A model generated the notes under the pieces. The model did no database searches. It was not told the DNA's origin and saw only the letters and a program-made list of their open reading frames with translations. Positions 36,092 through 45,562 of a stretch of 64,000 bases of DNA are shown here, piece after piece. How positions within the stretch are numbered: position 1 is the first letter of the stretch; the number at the start of each line of letters is the position of its first letter. Both the position numbers and the translations under genes were made by a program. The stretch lies in assembly GCF_003852525.1 (NCBI RefSeq), contig NZ_QAJL01000003.1, positions 106,049 through 170,048 of the forward strand. The letters are read 5' to 3'. The DNA is from Pedobacter sp. KBW06 (GTDB lineage Bacteria > Bacteroidota > Bacteroidia > Sphingobacteriales > Sphingobacteriaceae).

Positions 36092-36628
36092 ATGGCAACA
36101 AAAATATTGATTCTGCCCGGACTGGGCGGTTCAGGAGAAAAGCACTGGCAAAGTTTTTGGTCAAGGGAGCTTGATCATACCCTCCGGCTCGAACAGGACA
36201 ATTGGGAGGAACCTGAACTCGGTAAATGGCTGGAAAGGTTAAATGAGTTCCTGTTAAAAACAGAGGGCCCGCTTATCCTTGCGGCCCATAGCCTTTCTGT
36301 GTCATTGGTTGCGCATTGGGCAGGCAAATACCATCATCCCCATATCAAAGGAGCCTTGCTCGTTGCTCCGGCAGATGTAGATTCTCCGGAACATACGCCT
36401 GAGGTGATCAGGAACTTTGCGCCAATGCCGGCTACAAAACTTCCCTTTCCCTCCATCGTGGTGGCCAGCGAGGACGACCCTTTCGTGAGTGTAGACAGGG
36501 CCCGTTATTTTGCCGCTCAATGGGGCAGTGAATTTATAAACATCGGCCCCAAAGGCCATATCAATTCAGATTCAAATCTGGGAATCTGGGAAGAAGGACA
36601 AGAGATTTTACAGCGATTAAACCCATAA
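36092..36628 (+). CDS. RBBP9/YdeN family alpha/beta hydrolase
   Basis: A 178-residue single-domain serine hydrolase. It opens with ILILPGLGGSGEKHWQSFWS, the hallmark of the RBBP9/YdeN family, has nucleophile Ser in LAAHSLSVSLVAHWAG (about residue 69), an acidic residue in ASEDDPFVS and the catalytic His in GPKGHINSDSNLG. Length is typical for the family. Natural substrates are unknown. It stands alone and is ended by a strong bidirectional terminator shared with the efflux operon on the other strand. Confidence 0.9.
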   Translation: MATKILILPGLGGSGEKHWQSFWSRELDHTLRLEQDNWEEPELGKWLERLNEFLLKTEGPLILAAHSLSVSLVAHWAGKYHHPHIKGALLVAPADVDSPEHTPEVIRNFAPMPATKLPFPSIVVASEDDPFVSVDRARYFAAQWGSEFINIGPKGHINSDSNLGIWEEGQEILQRLNP

Positions 36629-36630
36629 AA

Positions 36631-36664
36631 ATGCCCCCAAATTCAACCGAATTTTGGGGGCATT
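36631..36664. terminator. Strong bidirectional terminator
   Basis: ATGCCCCCAAATTC and GAATTTTGGGGGCAT form a 14-bp stem with a single bulged base and a 5-base loop. It sits between the hydrolase stop and the convergent outer-membrane factor gene; each strand carries a short A or T run. Confidence 0.8.
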
Positions 36665-36716
36665 GCCCGAACTTACCGGGACAATTTATGCAAAGCGCTT
36701 TTGCAGGTTGCAGCTG

Positions 36717-38162
36717 TTATTGCCAGCCTCCGCCTAAGTCCCTGTAAAAATGAACTACAGCATTCAGCTGTTCTTTTTTAGTTTCTATCAGTTCGAGTTT
36801 AGATTCCAATGCATCTCTTTGCGTCATCAGCACTTCAAAATAATTCACCCGGGCAGATTTGAACAAATCGTTCGAAACAACGATCGATCTGTCCAGGGCT
36901 TCTACCTGCTGTGATTTCAGGCCATATCCTTTTTCCAGGTTACTGATTTTGGACAGCTGGTTAGAAACCTCCAGATAGGCATTCAGAATTGTACGTTCAT
37001 AATTGTACATCGCCTGAAGCTGTCTTGAATTGGCACTATTGAACTCTGCCTTGATCGCATTCCTGTTAATCAGCGGTCCGGCGACATCTCCTGCCAGCGA
37101 ATAAAGCACCGATTCCGGAAACTTTAAAAAGTAGGACGGCTTAAATGCCTGTAACCCTACCGCCGCCGAAATGTCCAGCGAAGGATAGAACTCTGTCCTT
37201 GCCACCTTCACATCCAGCTTTGCGGCTGTCAGTTCCAGTTCTGCCTGTTTGATATCCGGACGGTTGGCCAGCAATTGCGAAGGAATCCCTGAATGGACAG
37301 CCGAAGGCAGCAAACTTAAAAAGTTTCCTTTATCCCTTTTGATTTCCTGCGGATAGCGGCCGAGTAAAAAGTTAATCCTGTTCTCTGTTTCTTTTATCTT
37401 TTGAAGAATCTCAAATTCCATGCTTTTTGAGGTCAGCACTTCTGCCTGAAATTTCTGAACGGCCAATTCTGTAGCACGGGCAGCCTCTTTCTGCACTTTG
37501 ACAATCTCCAATGCATTTTTTTGCAATGCGATGTTCTGTTTTACAATTTCCAGCTGATTATCCTGAGCCAGCAGCTCGTAATAGGAATCTGCAACCTCTG
37601 CAATCAGGTTAGTGACCACGAAATTCTTGCCCTCTACAGTTGATAAATACCTGCTGATCGCTGCCTTTTTGGAGTTGCGGAGTTTCTTCCAGATGTCTAC
37701 CTCCCAATTGGCATGGATGGCCAAAGAATAATCCATCAGCGGATCGGGCATTGCCTTACCCGGAACAATTTCCGTACTGGCATCACCTGCCCCCTGACTG
37801 GTATACCTACCAACTTTTTCTACACCCAGGCCTGCTCCTATACCAACATGGGGCAGCAAATCACCCTTTTTCACCCGGACATCATTCTTTGCGATTTCGA
37901 TCTCCTGCAAAGTGATCATCAGCTCCTGATTGTTCTTCAGGGCGGTATCGATCAACTCCACCAGGTTCTGATCCTTAAAGAAGCTGCGCCATGGCATGGC
38001 CGACATATTTGTGGTATCCGAGCCTTTATCGTAGCGCTCTGGAACGGTTAATTTTGCCGTTGGCGTCACAATCGACGGAACCTTACAGCCCGCCATCGCA
38101 AGAACCACCGCAAGGCATGTGCTCAATGCAAACATGCACCGGTTTAAATTCAGTTTATACAT
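36717..38162 (-). CDS. Outer-membrane efflux lipoprotein (NodT/OprM type)
   Basis: A 481-residue outer-membrane channel for the RND pump. The signal peptide ends VLAMAGC, with a lipid-carrying Cys near residue 26, followed by KVPSIVTP and the typical SMPWRSFFKDQNLVELIDTA. The duplicated helical repeats include NRPDIKQAELELTAAKLDVK and ARTEFYPSLDISAAVG. The start is the ATG at 38162, which overlaps the pump gene by 8 bases; another ATG lies three codons upstream. Third gene of the adaptor-pump-channel operon. Confidence 0.93.
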   Translation of the reverse strand: MYKLNLNRCMFALSTCLAVVLAMAGCKVPSIVTPTAKLTVPERYDKGSDTTNMSAMPWRSFFKDQNLVELIDTALKNNQELMITLQEIEIAKNDVRVKKGDLLPHVGIGAGLGVEKVGRYTSQGAGDASTEIVPGKAMPDPLMDYSLAIHANWEVDIWKKLRNSKKAAISRYLSTVEGKNFVVTNLIAEVADSYYELLAQDNQLEIVKQNIALQKNALEIVKVQKEAARATELAVQKFQAEVLTSKSMEFEILQKIKETENRINFLLGRYPQEIKRDKGNFLSLLPSAVHSGIPSQLLANRPDIKQAELELTAAKLDVKVARTEFYPSLDISAAVGLQAFKPSYFLKFPESVLYSLAGDVAGPLINRNAIKAEFNSANSRQLQAMYNYERTILNAYLEVSNQLSKISNLEKGYGLKSQQVEALDRSIVVSNDLFKSARVNYFEVLMTQRDALESKLELIETKKEQLNAVVHFYRDLGGGWQ

Positions 38163-41100
38163 TGTGATCAATTTCTTCTGTTAATGGGTTTTCTTCTTCA
38201 TTTTTAACGAGTTTGTGTTTCTCTGCAATCCTGCCGAATATATAGTACAATCCGGGGATGATCAGCACACCGCAAACCGTTCCTAAAAGCATTCCTCCCG
38301 CAGCAGCAGAGCCGATAGTCCGGTTTCCTATTTTACCCGGGCCGGAAGCAAATACCAATGGGATCAACCCCGCAATAAAGGCAAAGGAAGTCATCAGGAT
38401 CGGACGGAAACGGACTGCCGCACCTTCCAGCGCCGCCTGAAGTACCGTTGCTCCTGCGCGATGTTTCTGAACCGCAAACTCGACGATCAGTACCGCGTTC
38501 TTCCCTAGTAAACCAATCAGCATCACAAAAGCCACCTGGGCATAGATGTTGTTTTCCAGACCGCATATTTTCAGCAGCAGGAAAGCTCCAAAGATTCCAC
38601 ATGGAAGGGAAAGAATCACTGACAATGGCAGAATGAAACTTTCGTACTGTGCTGCCAGAATCAGGTACACAAATCCAAGACAGATCAGGAAGATGTAGAT
38701 CGCCTCATTACCACGGGATACCTCATCTTTGGAAATACCCGCCCAATCGATGCTAAATCCTCTCGGCAGGGTCTTTTCCGCCACTTCATTGATCGCATTA
38801 ATCGCTGCACCACTACTGTAGCCAGGACCGGAAGAACCGCTGATTTCCGAGGCGTTATACATGTTGTGCCTCGTGATTTCAGAAAGTCCATACACCTTTT
38901 CCATCTTCATGAAAGCCGAAAAGGGAACCATTTCGTCCCGGCTGTTTTTCACATACAGCTTCAGGATATCCTCCGGTAATGCACGGTACTGAGGCAAGGC
39001 CTGTACCATCACCTTATACTGACGGTCGTACTTGATAAAATTGGTTTCGTAATTACTTCCCACCAAAGTAGAGAGCGTGTTCATCGCATTTTCAATGGTC
39101 ACTCCTTTTTGCTGGGCGAGGTCATTGTCCACCCTTAACATATATTGAGGGAAGCCTGCACTGTAAAAGGTGAATACTGAGGAAAGTTCAGGGCGTTTGC
39201 TCAGTTCTTTTACAAAGTCCTTGCTCACTGTTTCCATTTTCTTGAAGTCGCCAGATCCCGCTTTGTCCAGTAAACGAAGCTCAAAACCTCCGGCGGCTCC
39301 ATATCCCGGTACTGCCGGCGGCTGGAAAAATTCGATCGTCGCACCGGAAATCTCTGAAGATTTTTCTTCCAGCTCTGCCATTACTTCCTGTACAGAATGC
39401 TTACGGTCTTCCCAGCTTTTCAGGTTGATCAGACAGGTTCCGGAGTTGGCACTCGTTCCTTCCGTCAGGATCTCATAACCGGCAAGGGCCGAAACAGATT
39501 GCACCCCTTCTACTTTTTCAGCGATCTTCTGCAGGCGTTCTGCAATTTCATTGGTTCTTTCCAGTGAAGATCCCGGAGGCGTCTGGATAATCGCGTAGAA
39601 CATCCCCTGATCCTCGTTTGGAATAAATCCGGAAGGAAGACTGTTATTCAGGAAATACGTTCCCACACAGAAAGCGATCAGCACACCGAAAGTCACCATT
39701 CTACGGCTGACAATCATTCCAAGCGTTTTTTGATACCTTCCTGAAAGCTTGTCGAAGCCATTGTTGAAACCGTCCATGAACTTATCCAGCTTGTTTTTCT
39801 TTTGCGATTTCCCATGGTTCTTCAATAAGATCGCGCACAATGCCGGAGTAAGTGTCAATGCCACAATACCGGAAAGAATAATGGCCGTTGCCATGGTAAT
39901 GGAGAACTGCCGGTAAAATATACCCACCGGCCCGGACATAAAGGCCACCGGAATAAACACTGCCGCCATCAAAAAGGTAATGGCAATAATGGCTCCGCTG
40001 ATCTCATGCATTACTTTTTTGGTTGCTTTTCTCGCAGAAATATGCAGCTCATGCATTTTGGCATGCACCGCTTCGATGACGACAATCGCATCATCGACCA
40101 CGACCCCGATCGCCAGTACCAGGGCAAACAGCGTCACGAGGTTAATCGTAATTCCGAAAAACTGCATAAAGAAAAAGGTTCCGATCAGGGATACCGGAAC
40201 GGCAATCGCAGGAATCAGTGTAGAACGCCAGTCGCCAAGAAAGAGGAATACTACCAATCCAACGAGGATAAAGGCTTCGACCAAAGTGTGGATTACCTTT
40301 TCAATAGAGGCATCCAGGAATTTGGACACATCATAACTGATCTCATAATCTACTCCTTTTGGAAAAGAGCTTTTCTTGATCTCTTCCATTTTGGCCTTGA
40401 TGTCTTTAATAACCTGACTGGCATTACTTCCATAAGACTGTTTCACCGTAATTGCCGCCGAAGACCTGCCGTTCAGGTTAGAATAAATGTCGTACATGGA
40501 ACTCCCAAACTCGATATTCGCCACATCTTTCAGGCGAAGGATCTCTCCTTTTGGAGTAGAACGCAAAATGATATTCTCGTACCCTTCTTTGGTGGTAAAA
40601 CGTCCAGGATATTTCAATACATACTCAAAGGATTGAGATCTTTTTCCGGAACTTTCACCAGTTTTACCAGGTGAAGCTTCTAAACTTTGTTGATTTAATG
40701 CTTCCAAAACCTCATCTGCAGAGATTTTATAAGCCAGCATTCTATCCGGCTTTAACCAGATGCGCATGGCATATTCCCGGTTACCCAGGATATCGGCCAC
40801 ACCAACCCCATCTACCCGCTTCAATTCTGAAAGCACATTGATATCCGCAAAGTTGAACAGAAACTTCTGATCCATCTTCGGATCTTTGCTGTACAGGTTG
40901 ATGTACATTAACATATTCGATTCTTCGCGGGTGATCTTTACCCCTTCACGCACTACCAATGGTGGTAGTTTATTGACTACCGAAGCCACCCGGTTCTGAA
41001 TGTTTACTGATGCCTGATTCGGATCTGTGCCCAGGTTAAAAACCACCTGAATGGAAGCTTCCCCATCATTACCTGCATCAGAGGCCATGTATTTCATTCC

Positions 41101-41319
41101 AGGAACACCATTAATGGCACGTTCCAAAGGGATAATTACCGATTTGATCATGAGCTCACCGTTTGCTCCCGGATATTCTGCGGTGATGTTCACCTTAGGC
41201 GGTGAGATCGATGGAAATTGTGTAACCGGAAGGTGGCTCAATGCCAGCACACCCAGAAACACAATAATGAGCGATATTACTATAGAAAGGACTGGCCTTT
41301 GTATAAACTTATTAAACAT
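38155..41319 (-). CDS. RND multidrug efflux pump, HAE1 (AcrB/MexB) type
   Basis: A 1054-residue inner-membrane proton antiporter with twelve membrane helices and two large periplasmic loops. It opens with FIQRPVLSIVISLIIVFLGV. The proton-relay aspartate pair is in GVVVDDAIVVIEAVHAKMHE near residue 410, which marks the hydrophobic/amphiphilic efflux branch rather than the heavy-metal (CusA) branch. SIDWAGISKDEVSRGNEAIY and GLLGKNAVLIVEFA are also typical. It exports drugs, bile-like compounds or lipids from the periplasm and outer leaflet together with the flanking adaptor and channel. Confidence 0.96.
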   Translation of the reverse strand: MFNKFIQRPVLSIVISLIIVFLGVLALSHLPVTQFPSISPPKVNITAEYPGANGELMIKSVIIPLERAINGVPGMKYMASDAGNDGEASIQVVFNLGTDPNQASVNIQNRVASVVNKLPPLVVREGVKITREESNMLMYINLYSKDPKMDQKFLFNFADINVLSELKRVDGVGVADILGNREYAMRIWLKPDRMLAYKISADEVLEALNQQSLEASPGKTGESSGKRSQSFEYVLKYPGRFTTKEGYENIILRSTPKGEILRLKDVANIEFGSSMYDIYSNLNGRSSAAITVKQSYGSNASQVIKDIKAKMEEIKKSSFPKGVDYEISYDVSKFLDASIEKVIHTLVEAFILVGLVVFLFLGDWRSTLIPAIAVPVSLIGTFFFMQFFGITINLVTLFALVLAIGVVVDDAIVVIEAVHAKMHELHISARKATKKVMHEISGAIIAITFLMAAVFIPVAFMSGPVGIFYRQFSITMATAIILSGIVALTLTPALCAILLKNHGKSQKKNKLDKFMDGFNNGFDKLSGRYQKTLGMIVSRRMVTFGVLIAFCVGTYFLNNSLPSGFIPNEDQGMFYAIIQTPPGSSLERTNEIAERLQKIAEKVEGVQSVSALAGYEILTEGTSANSGTCLINLKSWEDRKHSVQEVMAELEEKSSEISGATIEFFQPPAVPGYGAAGGFELRLLDKAGSGDFKKMETVSKDFVKELSKRPELSSVFTFYSAGFPQYMLRVDNDLAQQKGVTIENAMNTLSTLVGSNYETNFIKYDRQYKVMVQALPQYRALPEDILKLYVKNSRDEMVPFSAFMKMEKVYGLSEITRHNMYNASEISGSSGPGYSSGAAINAINEVAEKTLPRGFSIDWAGISKDEVSRGNEAIYIFLICLGFVYLILAAQYESFILPLSVILSLPCGIFGAFLLLKICGLENNIYAQVAFVMLIGLLGKNAVLIVEFAVQKHRAGATVLQAALEGAAVRFRPILMTSFAFIAGLIPLVFASGPGKIGNRTIGSAAAGGMLLGTVCGVLIIPGLYYIFGRIAEKHKLVKNEEENPLTEEIDHNV

Positions 41320-41357
41320 TTGTTTATATTTTTAATGATAGAAACCAAACTGGACAG

Positions 41358-42440
41358 CTATTCTGCTTTTAAACGCAGACGGGAAAGAACTTCTTTAGGT
41401 GCAAGGTGTTCGCTCCTGATTTTTTCATCGTCCTTTACCTTTTGAACCCCTTCCAGCAAGATGCTGTCGGTTTCAGAAAGTCCGCTGGCAACAACATACA
41501 TATCAGGCATTTCTGCAGCGACAGTAATGTTTCTGGAATGTACCACATTGTCTTTTCCGACCACAAATACATACATCTTATCCTGAATCTCATAAGTTGC
41601 TTTCTGAGGGATGATCAATGCATTTCTGAGCGGAACCACCATTTGTATTTTCCCGGTTTCTCCATTTTTTAACAACTTGTTTGCATTGGGAAAACGTGCA
41701 CGGAAAGCGATGTTACCGGTTTCGCTATCGAATTCACTTTCTACCACTTCTACATTTCCTTTGTCTTTCAACAATTCGTTATTGGCCAGCAACAGGCTCA
41801 CCTTATTGTCGGCACGGTTCTTTATATTGGTTTGATATTCCAAGTATTCCGGCTCTGATACATTAAAATAGGCAAATACCTGGCTGTTGTCGGACAGGCT
41901 GGTCAGCAATGCACCTTCATCAACAAGGCTTCCTAATTTCAAGGGAATCCTGTCTATGGTTCCATCAAAAGGAGCCCTGATTTCGGTAAATGACAGATGG
42001 AGTTTAGCCAGGGCAACTTCTGCTTTCGCCTGGTCCACTTTGGCCTGAGCCATGGCCTGTTCATTTTTAGATACTACATTTTTATCCGCCAGTAGTTTGA
42101 CGTTTCTGAGTTCAATCTCTTCTGCTTTCACTTCGGCCTGCGCTTTCCGCAATTCTGCTTCATAAACTTTAGGCATGATCTTAAACAGCAGCTGACCAGC
42201 TTTTACAGACTGGCCTTCATCCACATAAATGTTTTGCAGGTATCCTTTTTCCTGTGCCCGGATTTCAATGTTGCGAACAGAGCGGATCTGCGAAACATAC
42301 TCCTTGGTAAAGGAAGTATCCGTCTTTAAAGGATTGGTGGTGGTAAACTTGCTGTCTTCTTTTTTCTCCTCTTTTTTTGAGGTACAGCTGGCAAGGTTCA
42401 ACAAGGCAATAGCAGCCGTGAACACGATTGTTTTCTTCAT
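41358..42440 (-). CDS. RND periplasmic adaptor lipoprotein (AcrA/MexA type)
   Basis: A 360-residue adaptor. The signal peptide ends LNLASC, giving a lipid anchor, followed by a charged Lys/Glu linker. Then come the lipoyl motif halves (EIRAQEKGYLQNIYVDEGQS and LSFTEIRAPFDGTIDRIPLK) around a short alpha hairpin, a beta barrel (VFAYFNVSEPEYLEYQTNIK) and a membrane-proximal domain. It is 38 bp upstream of the pump gene and co-transcribed. No regulator is next to it in this window. Confidence 0.95.
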   Translation of the reverse strand: MKKTIVFTAAIALLNLASCTSKKEEKKEDSKFTTTNPLKTDTSFTKEYVSQIRSVRNIEIRAQEKGYLQNIYVDEGQSVKAGQLLFKIMPKVYEAELRKAQAEVKAEEIELRNVKLLADKNVVSKNEQAMAQAKVDQAKAEVALAKLHLSFTEIRAPFDGTIDRIPLKLGSLVDEGALLTSLSDNSQVFAYFNVSEPEYLEYQTNIKNRADNKVSLLLANNELLKDKGNVEVVESEFDSETGNIAFRARFPNANKLLKNGETGKIQMVVPLRNALIIPQKATYEIQDKMYVFVVGKDNVVHSRNITVAAEMPDMYVVASGLSETDSILLEGVQKVKDDEKIRSEHLAPKEVLSRLRLKAE

Positions 42441-42580
42441 GATATTTAATGGGAAATTAAGCGAATAAATTCCTGAAATTCAATGACTGATCAACGAAGC
42501 CTCAGGACATAACTAATCGTCGGTCTCCGGGCCATAAAGCCAGGGATGATCACAAACCAGAAACCGATGGATGAAAATCC

Positions 42581-42967
42581 TCAGATCCTTAAAACTCTTT
42601 GTTTGATGTAAATGGGAGATGTATCGCCACAGAAAGGTGGGAATGTTTTGAAATGATGGTGGTAGTCTTCTAAAATTAAAGCCGGGAAAAAGCTAAGGTA
42701 CCACCTGTCGCATAAAAGATAATTGCGGTGTGTAAGCCCCTGCTGAAGGTCATCACCATTGGTGTGTTCTTCATCTAAATCACCTTCTTCAGATACCGAG
42801 AGATCCAGGTCTGCAGTTGCAAAGTTTGTGGGTTCGCTTTTGGCAAGCCGGTGATGGGAACAATGACTAACAGGAGGCATAGAATGATGTACTGTACCCG
42901 CATGAATATCAGCCCCCCTGCTAAGCAGATGGGAAAACAGAAATACAAAAAACACAACTACTCTCAT
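42581..42967 (-). CDS. Small His-rich secreted protein upstream of the efflux operon
   Basis: A 128-residue protein with a signal peptide (MRVVVFFVFLFSHLLSRGAD). The mature part has clustered histidines (HAGTVHHSMPPVSHCSHHRL) and a second group EDYHHHF, an acidic middle (SEEGDLDEEHTNGDD) and ends PPFCGDTSPIYIKQRVLRI. That ending recurs in small Bacteroidota proteins encoded ahead of efflux genes, as far as I recall. Metal binding is suggested by the histidines but not shown. It lies 140 bp upstream of the adaptor on the same strand. Confidence 0.6.
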   Translation of the reverse strand: MRVVVFFVFLFSHLLSRGADIHAGTVHHSMPPVSHCSHHRLAKSEPTNFATADLDLSVSEEGDLDEEHTNGDDLQQGLTHRNYLLCDRWYLSFFPALILEDYHHHFKTFPPFCGDTSPIYIKQRVLRI

Positions 42968-43066
42968 TCGGCCGCAAAAATAATCAAAGTATTGAAAGAA
43001 AAAAATCCAGACAATAAATTGATTAAAAGATTAGAGATGAATGACATAAATTGTTCCCTATCAGGG

Positions 43067-43297
43067 CTATTTGTTTGGTCTTGAACTGGCTTGTGGTTGA
43101 TGTTTTCCTTCAAGAATATCGATTACACTTTTCTTTAAATCATCATACTTGAAATCATCATTAAATCCAAAACCACAGGTCGCATGTACCTCCCCCTTTT
43201 GCTCACAAAACAGGTACTTAGGCCCAGCAATTTCAATTGATGAAGGTGAGTACTCTGTTTGTATCTTGTAATCAATTTCATCATTCTTATTGACCAC
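43067..43297 (-). CDS. Small hypothetical protein
   Basis: A 76-codon frame with a GTG start. It reads like protein (KYLFCEQKGEVHATCGFGFN, then DDLKKSVIDILEGK), and the sense seems to continue upstream (IKHLFYVVNK) to an in-frame TGA without an ATG. It could therefore be a real small cytoplasmic protein or the remainder of a longer gene. No family recognised. Confidence 0.4.
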   Translation of the reverse strand: MVNKNDEIDYKIQTEYSPSSIEIAGPKYLFCEQKGEVHATCGFGFNDDFKYDDLKKSVIDILEGKHQPQASSRPNK

Positions 43298-43417
43298 ATA
43301 GAATAAATGTTTGATATATTTCTGTTTTGAGCCTCAATTTTTTATTAATTTCAATAATTATTTAACCTCTTGGCAGCTGGAAATACCCAAATCCATTGTC
43401 GATTTCATTAACATCAT

Positions 43418-44698
43418 ATGCAAAATTGGAATACAGACTTTTTTGAAATGCTTTATGCTAAACTTTCTGCTTCATTGATTGAAGATTCCCGTACACACCT
43501 GTTCGCGATATCCGGTCCCGGAAAATTTCTCCCTTCCGGCCTAAAGCCTTTGGAGAAAGGGGAAGATGCCGCAATACTTTCCTCTATGTTTGAGCAGGTC
43601 CCTGCTTTCAGCTGGCTTGAAAAGCAGGAAGGGAGGAAAATCTCCGAAGTGTACACTTCAGTTTTGAACCATAAGGAAAGTCCGGTCATCAGCGGACGAC
43701 CGGAACAAATGGCCAGATTAAGAGAAGCAGAACAACAATACGAGGACAGTTTTGAGGAATATCAGTTTTACAAATACGCTTATGAAGCTGTTCTTTTGGA
43801 ATACCTGAGTGCCAAAGCAACTCAGGAAAACGGAGGAGCAAAAATATCAAGAAATTTGCTGATCAAACGAGAGCAGGCCATGAACAAGTGGATTGCAAAG
43901 GGACATAAAGGCCGGATGGAGCTCTGCTTAGCCATCATACAGGAGTACCAGCCTTTATATTCCACCAATTTTTGGAAAAAGGCAGGAGAACGGTTTCAGG
44001 AGTGGCAGCAGACCACCAGTACAGGAGCTGTTTTTCAGTTAACAGAGTTCTACCCCGGCTACAAGTATTGGTTTGAGAATTCCGGATGGAGCGGTTTCAG
44101 CTTTGACCAGCAAGACCTTGATCATCAGCCAAAATCCAGATTAGCGGGTTTAACGGGAGATCTGGATCCTTCCTTCGGTATGTTCAACCTTTCCAATACC
44201 CAAGGGGACCGCAACCAGCTATCCTTTTTAAAAATGGGGGAAACCGCAGTAAAGGTAGAATGTCAACTCATGGAGGTCCACATCGAAAGAAACTGGCTCA
44301 ACCCACTGGTTCTTACCAACAAGGCCTGGCGCATGGGCAAAAATTCCCCGGTACCGGATCTGTCGCTGTCAAGTGGGGCCGATATAGAACAAGGTATTCT
44401 GCCACATGGAGAAATGACTTTATTGCCCCTCTCTGCCATCATTTGCCGGAACTTAAGGGTTAGTGGCCGCTTTACCGACCTGGCACCTAAACTCAATGAA
44501 GAAATTGAACGTCATGAACTTAGTGTTGGTTTTGGCCCTTTTGCCATCGCTGGTAAGCGCTATGGACAAGATCAAAGGCTAAGAGGGACAATTACAGATC
44601 AGGTTATTGAAGTGCCTGATGAACAAATCATTGGGGTCATTTGCGAGATTCTCCCAAAAATGCCTAACCCAAATCCTGAACTGCCCTGGAAAAAATAG
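43418..44698 (+). CDS. Uncharacterised 426-residue protein, first gene of an unknown pair
   Basis: A soluble protein without signal peptide or membrane helix. The first half (1-220) is mainly helical (EQQYEDSFEEYQFYKYAYEA is a coiled-coil-like helix). The second half is beta-rich and ends with ICRNLRVSGRFTDLAPKLNE, HELSVGFGPFAIAGKRYG and EQIIGVICEILPKMPNPNPE. I recall a similar C-terminal ending from other uncharacterised bacterial proteins but cannot name the family. The next gene starts 12 bases later, so the two form an operon. A domain joining a helical stalk to a beta sandwich is inferred; no function is assigned. Confidence 0.7.
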   Translation: MQNWNTDFFEMLYAKLSASLIEDSRTHLFAISGPGKFLPSGLKPLEKGEDAAILSSMFEQVPAFSWLEKQEGRKISEVYTSVLNHKESPVISGRPEQMARLREAEQQYEDSFEEYQFYKYAYEAVLLEYLSAKATQENGGAKISRNLLIKREQAMNKWIAKGHKGRMELCLAIIQEYQPLYSTNFWKKAGERFQEWQQTTSTGAVFQLTEFYPGYKYWFENSGWSGFSFDQQDLDHQPKSRLAGLTGDLDPSFGMFNLSNTQGDRNQLSFLKMGETAVKVECQLMEVHIERNWLNPLVLTNKAWRMGKNSPVPDLSLSSGADIEQGILPHGEMTLLPLSAIICRNLRVSGRFTDLAPKLNEEIERHELSVGFGPFAIAGKRYGQDQRLRGTITDQVIEVPDEQIIGVICEILPKMPNPNPELPWKK

Positions 44699-44710
44699 AA
44701 AAAAACAAAC

Positions 44711-45550
44711 ATGACAGAGATTAGCCTAAACAACAAGCTTTACAATATACAGGAATTGCGAAATATTATGCCGCAACTCCTGGACTGGGATCTCCAACCA
44801 GTAACAGGGAGAGCTATATATACAAAAATAGAGCGTTATGCTCATCTTGAAATAAAATTATACCCATCAGATTCCTACGATAACCGGGTCATATGGAACA
44901 CAGACCAAACCTATTTCCCCTATGACATCGGTATCAGTAAGGCCATTGAAGAATATCTTCTATTTTTCAGTAATTATTTGTCGGCCTTAAAGGGCAATAA
45001 CATTAAACTGATTTTTGAAATCACCGATGGGACTTTTCACCTGGTAGACTCCGACAGCAGAACCTATGGTTATGCTGCGCTATATGCCCTGATCGATTGT
45101 TTTGACAAATCCTATAACAGCATCAATGAATTTAAAATTGAGCGGATAGCCAGAATAAAGGCTGAGGCTCCCGCATATTTCAAATCAGCAGGTATGCATT
45201 TCACAATAGAAGAGTTATTTCAATCATTAGAAAACATAGCCTTGACCAGTAGCGTAAAGGAGCTCGTCAGTCACATCTCTGATGAAGAACTCAGCCTTTA
45301 TCTGGAACAATACAGTCAAAATCGCTTGAACGCCCGGATAAAGCCAAAACTATCAGAAGAGAAAATCACCTGGTTTAATAAGTATAAAGTGTTGTCGCGG
45401 TATGGCCACTTGTCTCAGATCGGTTTCTGGCATATCGCCATTGCCCGGCGAAACGGATACTTTTTCTCGCGCTACTTTGGAATATCTAACAACCCTGAAT
45501 TAAAGAAATATATGGACATGCATAAACCCTCACATCCATCCGGACAATAA
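44711..45550 (+). CDS. Uncharacterised 279-residue protein, second gene of the pair
   Basis: A soluble protein with no signal peptide. An N-terminal alpha/beta half (IERYAHLEIKLYPSDSYDNR, LIFEITDGTFHLVDSDSRTY) is followed by helices and a Tyr/Phe/Arg-rich end (WFNKYKVLSRYGHLSQIGFW, RRNGYFFSRYFGISNNPE). I recognise no family. It is directly behind the 426-residue gene and 12 bases ahead of a DinB gene, so all three may share a transcript. Confidence 0.68.
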   Translation: MTEISLNNKLYNIQELRNIMPQLLDWDLQPVTGRAIYTKIERYAHLEIKLYPSDSYDNRVIWNTDQTYFPYDIGISKAIEEYLLFFSNYLSALKGNNIKLIFEITDGTFHLVDSDSRTYGYAALYALIDCFDKSYNSINEFKIERIARIKAEAPAYFKSAGMHFTIEELFQSLENIALTSSVKELVSHISDEELSLYLEQYSQNRLNARIKPKLSEEKITWFNKYKVLSRYGHLSQIGFWHIAIARRNGYFFSRYFGISNNPELKKYMDMHKPSHPSGQ

Positions 45551-45562
45551 TAAATTTCAACT

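Noticed and set aside
40006..40674. 222-codon open frame on the plus strand
   Set aside because: It lies antisense to the well-conserved RND pump gene and its His/Arg/Asp-rich composition reflects reverse reading of that gene.
38155..41319. Heavy-metal (CusA-type) RND pump
   Set aside because: The GVVVDDAIVV aspartate pair and overall sequence fit the HAE1 drug-efflux branch.
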